A stretch of 64,000 bases of DNA from Acidovorax sp. (lineage in GTDB: Bacteria > Pseudomonadota > Gammaproteobacteria > Burkholderiales > Burkholderiaceae_C), in assembly GCF_021287135.1 (NCBI RefSeq), contig NZ_JAJTBB010000022.1, positions 1-64,000 of the forward strand, read 5' to 3'. Below are positions 1 to 7,302 of the stretch, piece after piece; position 1 is the stretch's first letter, and each line of letters begins with the position of its first letter. A model generated the notes under the pieces. The model saw only the letters and a program-made list of their open reading frames with translations, was not told where the DNA came from and made no database searches. The translations under genes and the position numbers were made by a program.

Positions 1-30
1 TCGGCTGCAACGCGCGATAAACCGGTCTCG

Positions 31-83
31 CGCGGTGCTACCTCCTGCGCCCAGGGGGCCACCCTGGGCTTGTCGGTAGCACC
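31..83. other. Two-part perfect hairpin, unassigned
   Basis: An outer 9-bp stem (GGTGCTACC at 34-42 with GGTAGCACC at 75-83) encloses a 7-bp stem (CCCAGGG at 50-56 with CCCTGGG at 62-68). No T-run follows, so it is not a typical terminator. It may belong to the leader or the 3' end of a gene left of the window. I do not recognise the fold. The rest of 1-219 shows no convincing gene. Confidence 0.4.
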
Positions 84-219
84 ACGCGATCCTCGGTTTT
101 CGCGCGTTTCGCTTCGATGCCTTCTGCCGCGCAGACTCCTAGGCCCCCCGCACCGGAGGGCTGCGGGGGCTGCGCGCGGGAGGCTGGGAGGCGTGCTGCG
201 TGACGGTGCCGGCGGCGTG

Positions 220-390
220 CTTAGGAAACCTCTGCACGAATCACCGCGCCGTGGGCATCTGCGGCCTCGGGCGGTCTGCTGCGTTGCAAATCCTCGCAAT
301 AGCTGCGGCTATTGCTGCGTTTTGCGCCTTGCAGCCCCTCCCGATCCGCAGTGCCCACTTGCCGCTCGATTCGTGCAGAGGTTTCTTAGG
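220..390. repeat. MITE-like hairpin element with terminal inverted repeats
   Basis: A 17-bp perfect inverted repeat (AAACCTCTGCACGAATC at 226-242 and its complement at 368-384) bounds a 159-bp element. The two arms are imperfectly complementary along their whole length and meet in a perfect central palindrome, GCAATAGC (296-303) with GCTATTGC (308-315) and a 4-nt loop. CTTAGG lies directly outside both ends (220-225 and 385-390) as a direct repeat, as a 6-bp target duplication would. The right CTTAGG contains the stop codon of the neighbouring short-chain dehydrogenase. There is no transposase frame, so the element is non-autonomous. Confidence 0.7.
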
Positions 391-1150
391 TGCGGTTAAT
401 CGACACCCCGCCGTCCACCAGCATGGCGGTGCCGGTCATGAACGACGACGCGTCCGAGGCCAGGTACAAGGCCGCCTGGGCCAGTTCCTCGGGTTGCGCA
501 AGGCGCTTGAGTGCGTGCAGGCTGGCCACCTGGGCCAGCGCTTCGGGGCTGCCGTTCATGGCGTGGGCCATGGGGGTGAGGGTGCCGCCGGGCAGCAGCG
601 CGTTCACCCGCACGCCTTGCGGACCCAGTTCGGCGGCCAGGGCCTGGGTGAGGCCGATGAGGCCCGCCTTGCTGGCGGCATAGGCGGCCACGCCGGGGAA
701 CCCTACCGTGTGGCCCACGAAGGTGGAGGTGAACACGATGGAGCCGCCGCCGCGTTGCAGCAGGGCGGGAATCTGGTGCTTGGCGCCAAAGAAGGCGCTG
801 GTGAGGTTGGTGTCCAGCGCGTCCTGCCAGCCGGCGGCCGAGATGCCGGGCGTGGGGCCGCTTTCGCCCAGGGTGCCGGCGTTGTTGAAGGCGATGTCCA
901 GCCCGCCGAAGTGCTCGACCGCCTGCGCCACCAGGCGCTGCGCGAACGACTCGTCCCGGACGTCGCCGGCCACGCTGTGCGCTGCCCCGCCGGCGGCGCG
1001 GATCTGCTGCACCAAGTCGTCCAACGCGCCTTGGCGCCGTGCGCCCACCACCACGGACGCGCCGTGCTGCGCAAACAGCAGTGCCGCGGCGCGTCCGATG
1101 CCTGAACTTGCGCCCGTCACGATGGCCACTTTGTCCGCCAATACCTTCAT
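386..1150 (-). CDS. SDR-family NAD(P)-dependent oxidoreductase
   Basis: A 254-residue classical short-chain dehydrogenase/reductase, expected to be a cytosolic enzyme that oxidises or reduces an alcohol/ketone with NAD(P). The cofactor motif TGASSGIG is at residues 12-19, NNAG at 89-92, the catalytic serine near 142 and the YAASK pair (Y157, K161). The C-terminus ends in the usual DGG segment. Length and motif order are normal. The ATG at 1150 was chosen because the protein there begins directly at the Rossmann strand; the frame stays open further upstream without family-like sequence. The stop codon lies in the flanking direct repeat of the hairpin element, so the gene is intact. The substrate cannot be read from sequence. 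Confidence 0.9.
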   Translation of the reverse strand: MKVLADKVAIVTGASSGIGRAAALLFAQHGASVVVGARRQGALDDLVQQIRAAGGAAHSVAGDVRDESFAQRLVAQAVEHFGGLDIAFNNAGTLGESGPTPGISAAGWQDALDTNLTSAFFGAKHQIPALLQRGGGSIVFTSTFVGHTVGFPGVAAYAASKAGLIGLTQALAAELGPQGVRVNALLPGGTLTPMAHAMNGSPEALAQVASLHALKRLAQPEELAQAALYLASDASSFMTGTAMLVDGGVSINRT

Positions 1151-1342
1151 GGATCTGCTCCTGTCGAAAATGAGGTGAAGGCAACGCTGCGCAAAGACGA
1201 ATTCAGCGCCGCCCGAAGCAAGAAAGTCCGGTGCAGAGTCTCGGCAGAATGCATGGCAGCGTCGCGCCGGATCCGGACCTGCGATTGGGCGATGCGGGGC
1301 GGGCGCCACCCCTTGGCGCCAAGAAACGAGGAGCGCACCAGC

Positions 1343-1888
1343 ATGGGCCTGTCTCCCCCCGCGCCGCCTGAGGGCGCTGTGGCCGCATTCACCATCCACC
1401 GCGTAGCGGAGCCCTTGCCGGGCCTCGCTGTGCAGGCCTGCGCCGTGGTGCGTGAATCCATCACCCGCTGCTGCGCGGCCGACCATGGCGACGACCCGGC
1501 CGTGCTGGGCGCGTGGCTGGCGAACAAGACGCCTGCCCAGTTCACCGCCTGGCTGTCTGCCCCCGGCGCGATGGCCTGGGCCGCTTACCGCGGCGAGGGC
1601 GTGGATGCAGACGCAGGCGTACACGCGCCCATGGTGGGCTTTGCCCTGCTCTTGCCTCCGGCCACGCTGGCGCTGTGCTATGCGGTGCCCGCGGTCTTGT
1701 ACCAGGGCGTGGGCCGCGCGCTGCTGCAGGCGGCGGAGGCGGGGGCCCGGCAGTGCGGAGCGCCGGTCCTGGCGCTGGACAGCACGCGCACGGCGCAGGG
1801 CTTTTACCGCCGCAATGGGTATGCACCGGCGGGGGCGGCGAAGGCCTGGGCCGGGTTGTGGGCGCAGCCCCTGAGCAAGCGGCTCTGA
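1343..1888 (+). CDS. GNAT-family N-acetyltransferase
   Basis: A 181-residue protein with the late GNAT signature: a hydrophobic strand, then YQGVGRALLQ (residues 120-129), which binds the acetyl-CoA pyrophosphate, and QGFYRRNGY (152-160) near the end. It probably transfers an acetyl group from acetyl-CoA to an unknown small molecule or protein. The ATG at 1343 is preceded by a purine-rich GAGGAG-type ribosome site about 10 bases upstream; the frame is open further upstream but has no better start. It is divergent from the short-chain dehydrogenase and alone in its orientation. The N-terminal half is poorly conserved by eye. Confidence 0.75.
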   Translation: MGLSPPAPPEGAVAAFTIHRVAEPLPGLAVQACAVVRESITRCCAADHGDDPAVLGAWLANKTPAQFTAWLSAPGAMAWAAYRGEGVDADAGVHAPMVGFALLLPPATLALCYAVPAVLYQGVGRALLQAAEAGARQCGAPVLALDSTRTAQGFYRRNGYAPAGAAKAWAGLWAQPLSKRL

Positions 1889-1929
1889 CCGGCGTGCACC
1901 GCTGCGGACGCTGCCGCGCGTGCCGGACG

Positions 1930-1993
1930 AAATTTCAGCAAAAGGCAGCTGAAAGCGCCTGTTTGCAAGCGCTGGCAGCTATTGTTTTGGTAG
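1930..1993. repeat. Dispersed GCTAT/ATAGC repeat, copy 1
   Basis: This copy lies between the convergent acetyltransferase genes. It contains GCAAGCGCTGGCAGCTATTG followed by TTTTGGTAG, which matches the core seen at 5825, 14673, 24124 and 27186, preceded by an AGCGCC-type segment. It may help end transcription from both sides, because the core is a short stem with a T-rich loop. Confidence 0.65.
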
Positions 1994-2010
1994 TGAACTC
2001 CAGGCTGTCG

Positions 2011-2478
2011 TCACAGTTCCTGCGCGTACACGATGAACCCGTGGTGCTTGGCGAGCTTGTCGTACAGCAGGCGGCCGGCAGCGTTGGTCTCGTGCGTCTG
2101 CCAGTACACGCGTGAGGAGCCGGCAGCGCGTGCCGCGGCGTACACGGCCTGGATGAGGGCCCGCCCCACGCCCCGGCCGCGCGCAGCTTCGCGGGTGAAC
2201 AGGTCGCTGAGGTAGCACACGGGCTGCAGGCGCGTGGTGTTGCGGTGAAAGAGGTAATGCGTGAGGCCCAGCAGCTGGCCGCTGCCGGCGTCCTGCGCCA
2301 CCAGGCCGAACACCGGTTCTGCCGGATCGTGCAGCCGCTGCCATGTGGCTTCGGTGATGGGCTCCGGCAGTGCCGTGGCGCCAAAGCGGCCGTAGAAGGC
2401 GTTGTAGCCGTCCCAGAGCGGGCGCCAGGCGGCGTAGTCGCCCGGCGAGACGGGACGCACGGAAACTGCGGCGGGCAT
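2011..2478 (-). CDS. GNAT-family N-acetyltransferase
   Basis: A 155-residue single-domain GNAT enzyme. The CoA-binding loop RGRGVGRAL is at residues 100-108, after the strand VCYLSDLFT, and the C-terminal part has the usual N-x-x-A-G-R-L-L-Y helix (N132 to Y139) and a final GFIVY strand. The start at 2478 gives a full-length domain. It lies 33 bases downstream of the FAD-linked oxidase gene on the same strand, so the two are probably co-transcribed. The substrate is unknown. It is convergent with the upstream acetyltransferase, with a dispersed repeat between them. Confidence 0.85.
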   Translation of the reverse strand: MPAAVSVRPVSPGDYAAWRPLWDGYNAFYGRFGATALPEPITEATWQRLHDPAEPVFGLVAQDAGSGQLLGLTHYLFHRNTTRLQPVCYLSDLFTREAARGRGVGRALIQAVYAAARAAGSSRVYWQTHETNAAGRLLYDKLAKHHGFIVYAQEL

Positions 2479-2511
2479 GGGTGGGGCTTTCGGTGGTGGA
2501 GGGCTTTCGTC

Positions 2512-3933
2512 TCAGGCCTTTTGCAGCACCCGACCGGGGTTCATGATGCCCTGCGGGTCCAGCGCCTGCTTGATGGCGCGCATCATGCCGAGCGCCACGG
2601 GCGACTGGTATTTCTCCAGCTTGTCGGCCTTGAGTTCACCAATGCCGTGTTCGGCCGAGAAGGAGCCGCCGAACTCGGCCACGGCTTCGTAGACCAGGTG
2701 GTTCACCTGCGCTTCGTGCTCGCGCAGGAAGGCCTTGGCATCGCCCTCCGCCGGGGCCTGCACGTTGTAGTGCAGGTTGCCGTCACCCAGGTGGCCGAAG
2801 TTGACCAGGCGCACGCCGGGAATCTCGCGCTGCAGCACTGCGTCGGTGTGCGCCACGAAGGCGGGGATGCGCGAGATGGGCACCGAGATGTCGTGCTTGA
2901 TGTTCAGGCCCTCTTCGGCCTGGGCCAGAGGGATGCTCTCGCGGATGTGCCAGAGTTGGTGCGCCTGCGTGAGGTTTTCGGCCACCACGGCATCGGTCAC
3001 GCAGCCCAGTTCAAACGCCGTCTCCAGCAGCGATTCAAAACGCGCGCGGGCATGTTCTTCGGATTCGCTGTCGGAGTTCTCCAGCAGCACGCACCACGGT
3101 GCATCGTCCTGCCCCAGGAAAGGCACGCGCAGCTGCGGCATGTGCTTGCCCACCAGGCTGAGCGCAAACTGCCCCATCACCTCGAAGCCCGTGAGGCCCG
3201 CGCCCAGTTGCTTGTGCGCCAGGCCCAGCAGGGCCACGGCGTGCTCCATGGAGGGCACGGCAGCCCAGGCGGTGAGCTTGGCGGCGGGCTGGGGGTAGAG
3301 CTTCATTGTGGCCGCGGTGATGATGCCCAGCGTGCCCTCGCTGCCGATGAACAGGTCGCGCAGGTCGTAGCCGGTGTTGTCCTTGCGCAGGCCCTTGAGG
3401 CCGTCCCACACCTCGCCCTGGGGCGTGACCACCTCCAGGCCCAGGCACAGCTCGCGGGTGTTGCCGTAGCGCACTACCTGCGTGCCGCCGGCGTTGGTGC
3501 CCAGATTGCCGCCGATGGTGCAGCTGCCCTCGGCCGCGAGGGACAGCGGAAACAGCACCCCCGCGTTGCGCGCCACCTCCTGCAGGTTCTGCAGGATGCA
3601 GCCGGCCTCCACCGTCATGGTGAGGTTGTCGGTGTCCACGCTGCGCACGGCGTTCATGCGCGTGAGGCTCAGCACGACCTGTGTGCCGGATTCGTCGGGC
3701 GTGGAGCCCACCGCCAGCCCGGTGTTGCCACCTTGCGGCACGATGGCGGTGCCGCTGGCAGCGCAGGCTTTCACCACGGCGGCGACCTCGGCGGTGCTGG
3801 CCGGGCGCACCACGGCCAGGGCCTTGCCGCGCACGCGGCGGCGCCAGTCCTGTTCCCAGGCGGTGAGGTCGCCCTCGGTGATCACATGGGTGGGGCCGAC
3901 GATGGCGCGCAGGGTGTCGATGAGTTGGGTCAT
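2512..3933 (-). CDS. FAD-binding oxidase, D-2-hydroxyacid dehydrogenase type (GlcD/D-LDH-like)
   Basis: A 473-residue flavoprotein of the VAO/PCMH family. The N-terminal half carries the FAD-binding segment with PQGGNTGL and, later, IGGNLGTNAGG and GSEGTLGIIT. The C-terminal half carries NFGHLGDGNLHYN and SAEHGIG, whose histidines shape the active site in D-lactate and D-2-hydroxyglutarate dehydrogenases, and the terminal NPGRVL. It should oxidise a D-2-hydroxyacid and pass electrons to a quinone, cytochrome or flavoprotein. There is no 4Fe-4S C-terminal domain. Which D-hydroxyacid it uses cannot be decided here. Confidence 0.87.
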   Translation of the reverse strand: MTQLIDTLRAIVGPTHVITEGDLTAWEQDWRRRVRGKALAVVRPASTAEVAAVVKACAASGTAIVPQGGNTGLAVGSTPDESGTQVVLSLTRMNAVRSVDTDNLTMTVEAGCILQNLQEVARNAGVLFPLSLAAEGSCTIGGNLGTNAGGTQVVRYGNTRELCLGLEVVTPQGEVWDGLKGLRKDNTGYDLRDLFIGSEGTLGIITAATMKLYPQPAAKLTAWAAVPSMEHAVALLGLAHKQLGAGLTGFEVMGQFALSLVGKHMPQLRVPFLGQDDAPWCVLLENSDSESEEHARARFESLLETAFELGCVTDAVVAENLTQAHQLWHIRESIPLAQAEEGLNIKHDISVPISRIPAFVAHTDAVLQREIPGVRLVNFGHLGDGNLHYNVQAPAEGDAKAFLREHEAQVNHLVYEAVAEFGGSFSAEHGIGELKADKLEKYQSPVALGMMRAIKQALDPQGIMNPGRVLQKA

Positions 3934-4126
3934 GGTTTGGATTGCGTCGATGTCAGTGATTCAGCAGCCTGTGAAACCGGCACGGCTTGAGCGAGTGCGG
4001 CCGCGCCAGGGCCGCCAAGCCGCGCATGCGGAGCTTCGCTCGCGTGCGCTAGCTGCGTTCCCCTGCCCGCATGGCACAGCCAAGCGAGAGCGGTGGAAGG
4101 CCCGAAGGGCCTCAGGGGTGTGGGGG

Positions 4127-4528
4127 TCATTTCCTTGCATTGCGCTGGCGCAGCCGCACGTGCAGCGTGCAGGCGGTGAACAGCAGCAGGCACAGCGCCA
4201 CCTCGGCCCAGGCCAGCCATTGCGACGGGGGCTTGTCGCCCCAGCCGCGCACCACGCCTTCGATGAAGTACAGCCAGATCACCAGGCTCACCCAGCGGTA
4301 GGTGTACATGCGGTTCTTGAGGATGCCCGCGAGCGGAATGCACAGCGGCAGCGCCTTGACGGCCAGCCACGAGCCGCCGGGCCGCACCGGCGCCAGCGCC
4401 AGCTCCCACGCCAAGCACAGCGCCACCAGCGCCAGCAGGCTGCCCGCGGCCAGCCAGCGGGTGGCGGCCACGGCCGGCGCGGGAGGGGTGGATGCGGGCA
4501 GGGGCGGGGTGGCTGAGGATGCGGTCAT
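4127..4528 (-). CDS. DUF2069 family inner-membrane protein
   Basis: A 133-residue protein with a proline/alanine-rich start and about four hydrophobic segments (roughly residues 23-46, 57-70, 78-90 and 104-122). The KNRMYTYRWVSLVIWLYF segment in the middle is characteristic of DUF2069 proteins. The function of the family is not known. It is divergent from yihY with only 21 bases between the two starts, so their promoters must overlap each other or the genes. The 193 bases downstream (3934-4126), towards the flavoprotein gene, hold no recognisable gene. Confidence 0.85.
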   Translation of the reverse strand: MTASSATPPLPASTPPAPAVAATRWLAAGSLLALVALCLAWELALAPVRPGGSWLAVKALPLCIPLAGILKNRMYTYRWVSLVIWLYFIEGVVRGWGDKPPSQWLAWAEVALCLLLFTACTLHVRLRQRNARK

Positions 4529-4549
4529 TGGGCTGGCATCATATCGGCC

Positions 4550-5821
4550 ATGTCCTTGACCTTACAGACAGCGGTGCAGCGCTTTGAAGCGCTGGTGGCC
4601 GAGCTGTCGCACTTTCCCTGGCGCACCACCGCGCAAACGCTGCGCGAGCGCTTCCGCGAGGACCATCTGGGGCTCACGGCCAGCAGCCTCACCTTCACCA
4701 CCATGCTTGCGCTGGTGCCGTTCTTCACCGTGGCGCTGGCGGTATTCACGGCATTCCCCATCTTTGGCAAGCTGCAGGGGGCGCTGCAGACGTGGCTGGT
4801 GACCAGCCTGGTGCCCGACAGCATCTCGCGCCAGGTGCTGGGCTACCTCAGCCAGTTTGCCGCCAAGGCCAGCGGGCTGGGCGTGGCGGGCTTTTCCATC
4901 GTGATGGCCACGGCCTTGGCGCTGATCCTCACCATCGACCGCACGCTCAACGATATCTGGCGCGTGCAGCGCCTGCGCCCGCTCGGCCAGCGCGTGCTCA
5001 TCTACTGGGCGGCCATCACGCTGGGGCCGCTGCTCATGGGGGCCAGCCTGGCGCTCACCTCGTATGTGATGTCAGCCTCGGGCGGGCTGGTCAAGCGGCT
5101 GCCGGACGGCGTGCAACTGCTGTTCGACTCGATCCAGTTCGCGGTGCTGGCCGGCGGCATGGCGTCGCTCTACCACTATGTGCCTAACACGCCGGTGAAA
5201 TGGCGCCATGCCTGGACGGGCGGGCTGTTCGTGGCGGTGTGCATCGAGGCGGCCAAGAAGGTGCTGGCCCTGTACCTGGGCACCGTGCCCACCTATTCGG
5301 TGGTGTATGGCGCGTTTGCCACGCTGCCGATCCTGCTGGTGTGGATCTACGTGGCCTGGGTCATCGTGCTGCTGGGCGCGGTGGTCACTGCCTACCTGCC
5401 CAGCCTGCTGGCGGGCGTGGCGCGGCGCGGCACGGTGGCAGGCTGGACGTTTCAGCTGGCGGTGGAGGTGCTGCAAGAACTGCACCGCGCCCGCCAGTCC
5501 CCCGCCAAAGGCCTGCGGCCGGGCCAGCTGGCGCAGGCGCTGCGGGTGGATGGCCTGCAGCTGGAGCCCGTGCTGGAAGCGCTGACCGCGCTGGACTGGG
5601 TGGGCGAGGTGGCGGACACCGCGGCCCAGGGGGCCTCGGACGAGGGGGAGCCGCGCTGCATTCTGCTGGCCGACCCGCAATCCACCCCGCTGGCGCCCCT
5701 GGTGCGCCGGCTGCTGCTGGAGCGCGCGCCCAGCCTGGGGCCGTTGTGGCAGCGCTCGGGGCTGGAGTCGCTGCGGCTGGCAGACGTGCTGGGCGACGTG
5801 CCAGCACCGCAGTTGGCTTGA
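4550..5821 (+). CDS. YihY/BrkB family membrane protein
   Basis: A 423-residue protein with six hydrophobic segments between about residues 35 and 285 (for example LTFTTMLALVPFFTVALAVF and ILLVWIYVAWVIVLLGAVV), as in YihY/UPF0761. The conserved SLTFTTMLALVPF and VPTYSVVYGAFATLPI segments identify the family. A cytoplasmic C-terminal extension of about 130 residues (from about 290) resembles the winged-helix-like tail seen in proteobacterial members. The family was once called ribonuclease BN, but that assignment is considered wrong, and transport or export is only suspected. A dispersed repeat follows directly. Confidence 0.88.
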   Translation: MSLTLQTAVQRFEALVAELSHFPWRTTAQTLRERFREDHLGLTASSLTFTTMLALVPFFTVALAVFTAFPIFGKLQGALQTWLVTSLVPDSISRQVLGYLSQFAAKASGLGVAGFSIVMATALALILTIDRTLNDIWRVQRLRPLGQRVLIYWAAITLGPLLMGASLALTSYVMSASGGLVKRLPDGVQLLFDSIQFAVLAGGMASLYHYVPNTPVKWRHAWTGGLFVAVCIEAAKKVLALYLGTVPTYSVVYGAFATLPILLVWIYVAWVIVLLGAVVTAYLPSLLAGVARRGTVAGWTFQLAVEVLQELHRARQSPAKGLRPGQLAQALRVDGLQLEPVLEALTALDWVGEVADTAAQGASDEGEPRCILLADPQSTPLAPLVRRLLLERAPSLGPLWQRSGLESLRLADVLGDVPAPQLA

Positions 5822-5824
5822 ATT

Positions 5825-5888
5825 TGCTATTATTTTGGTAGCTGCTTGCGCTTGATGGGCGGGCGCTGCAGCCTGATTTTGTTCAAAA
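5825..5888. repeat. Dispersed GCTAT/ATAGC repeat, copy 2
   Basis: It starts GCTATTATTTTGGTAGCTGC and continues TTGCGCTTGATGGG, about 34 bases shared almost base for base with the copy at 24124-24180. It then ends in a GC-rich segment and TTTTGTTCAAAA. It lies between the convergent yihY and DUF962 genes and contains the DUF962 stop codon (5883-5885). Confidence 0.75.
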
Positions 5889-6242
5889 TGGGACTTTGCG
5901 CGTCCACAGATCCTTGTACATCACCCAGTCGCCCATGAAGCTGTAGAGCGGGCGCTTGAAGCTGGCGGGCTTGTTCTTTTCAAACCCGAAGTGGCCCACC
6001 CATGCAAAGCCGTAGCCGCACAGCAGCCCGTACAGCAGGTACTGCGGCTTGCCGGTGGCCACCAGCATGCCCAGGCAGACCAGGCTGAGCGTGGAGCCCA
6101 CAAAGTGCAGCCGCCGGCAGGTGCGGTTGCTGTGCTCGCTGAGGTAGAACGGGTAGAACTCCGCGAAGGTCTTGAAGGTGCGCGGATCGGGCTTGCCGTC
6201 GGCGGCGGAGGCCGGTGCAGGGTGGGGTGTGCTGAGGTCCAT
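5883..6242 (-). CDS. DUF962/Mpo1-like membrane protein
   Basis: A 119-residue protein with the family signature: TFAEFYPFYLSEHSNRTCRR (residues 24-43), then HFVGSTLSL, two hydrophobic spans and GHFGFEKNKPASFKRPLYSF near the end. Yeast Mpo1 of this family is an iron-dependent dioxygenase in the alpha-oxidation of 2-hydroxy fatty acids; the bacterial role is unproven. The two conserved histidines in H-x-N/G surroundings are present. The ATG at 6242 has a GGAGA ribosome site; upstream open frame is proline/glycine-rich and not family-like. It is probably the last gene of a minus-strand operon with the hydrolase and the sulfhydrylase. Confidence 0.85.
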   Translation of the reverse strand: MDLSTPHPAPASAADGKPDPRTFKTFAEFYPFYLSEHSNRTCRRLHFVGSTLSLVCLGMLVATGKPQYLLYGLLCGYGFAWVGHFGFEKNKPASFKRPLYSFMGDWVMYKDLWTRKVPF

Positions 6243-6394
6243 GGCGTTGTCTCCTTCGTGGGGTGGCCGGGCCGGAAGGGGCCGGCCTCGCCAGCTGCGC
6301 AGTCTAGGGCCCCGGGGAATCCCCGCACCGTCGCATGGCCGACATTCGGGGGTGGGGAAAACCCAGGGGCTCCTGCGCGGCGCGTGCGGGCGCC

Positions 6395-7213
6395 TCAGCG
6401 CGCGAGGAAGTCGCGCAGCGCGAACAGCGTCTCCTCCGGCGCCTCGGTCATCTGGTTGTGGCCCACGGGCAGCTGCGCCACCTGCACCTGCTGGCCGGCC
6501 GCCCGGGCTGCGTTGATGAGGCCCTGCGCGGCCTTGGGCGCCGTCATCTGGTCCTGGCTGCCCAGCGCAAACAGCACCGGGCAGGTGAGCTGGGCCATGG
6601 CCGCCTCGCCGCCCGCGTAGCTGTCGCACGCCACAAAGCCGCGGTGGAACACGTTGACGTGGGGGTTGCTGCGCAGCACCTTGCGCCCCAGCGCCATGCC
6701 CGCGCCAAACACCCAGGTGCCCGGGCCGATGGCCGAGGGCGGCGCGGCCAGCGTGCTGCGCGAGAACACGTTGACCATGCGCAGCGCCTTCTCAGGATCG
6801 GTTTGGGAGGCGTCGATGAGCGCGGGCGAGACCTTCATCGGGAAGGCCGTGCCCACCAGCACCAGGTGGCTGATGCGGTCCTTCAGGCGCGCGGCCGCTT
6901 CCATGGCGATCAGCGAGCCCCAGCTGTGGCCCACCAGCGCCGCGCGCTGCAGGCCCGCGGCATCCAGCAGCGCGCCGATGAAGTCCGCGCCTTGCTCCAC
7001 CGTGGCCGGCGCATCACCGCCACTCTTGCAGTGGCCCGGCAGGTCGATGGCCAGCACGTTCCAGCCGTGGTGGGCCATGTAGCGGCTTTGCAGGGCCCAC
7101 ACGCTGTGGTCGTTGAGCACGCCGTGGATGAACACCACGGTGGGCTTGGCGGCATCAAAAGGCTTGCCCCCGGTGTAGCAGTAGATGGCGGCTCCGTTGA
7201 CTTGGATGTGCAT
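6395..7213 (-). CDS. Alpha/beta hydrolase
   Basis: A 272-residue alpha/beta-hydrolase fold protein. The oxyanion segment FIHG is at residues 28-31, the nucleophile elbow GHSWGS at 95-100 (Ser97), the acid probably Asp221 and the catalytic histidine His252 in VGHNQM. No signal peptide is visible, so it should be cytoplasmic. The substrate class (ester, lactone, haloalkane) is not evident. It starts two bases after a 28-codon open frame formed by a dispersed repeat that follows the sulfhydrylase gene, so it may be translationally linked to it. Confidence 0.88.
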   Translation of the reverse strand: MHIQVNGAAIYCYTGGKPFDAAKPTVVFIHGVLNDHSVWALQSRYMAHHGWNVLAIDLPGHCKSGGDAPATVEQGADFIGALLDAAGLQRAALVGHSWGSLIAMEAAARLKDRISHLVLVGTAFPMKVSPALIDASQTDPEKALRMVNVFSRSTLAAPPSAIGPGTWVFGAGMALGRKVLRSNPHVNVFHRGFVACDSYAGGEAAMAQLTCPVLFALGSQDQMTAPKAAQGLINAARAAGQQVQVAQLPVGHNQMTEAPEETLFALRDFLAR

Positions 7214-7215
7214 GG

Positions 7216-7302
7216 TCAGGCCTCCCGCCGGGCCGCCCCAAGGGAGGCCTGCGCCCCCTTGGGGGGCAGCGAATACACGAAGTGAAGAGCGTGGGGGTTC
7301 AT
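7216..7302 (-). repeat. Comamonadaceae-type intergenic repeat, readable as a 28-codon frame
   Basis: The segment contains AGGCCTCCC (7219-7227) with GGGAGGCCT (7242-7250) and a CCCCCTTGGGGGG hairpin. I know closely similar sequence as a frequent intergenic repeat in Comamonadaceae. On the minus strand it forms an open frame whose ATG (7302-7300) overlaps the sulfhydrylase stop as ATGA and whose TGA lies two bases before the hydrolase ATG. The frame may matter only for translational coupling; a peptide product is unproven. Confidence 0.5.

Noticed and set aside
200..1105. A 301-codon plus-strand frame opposite the short-chain dehydrogenase
   Set aside because: The dehydrogenase motifs on the minus strand are complete, and the frame begins inside the hairpin element.
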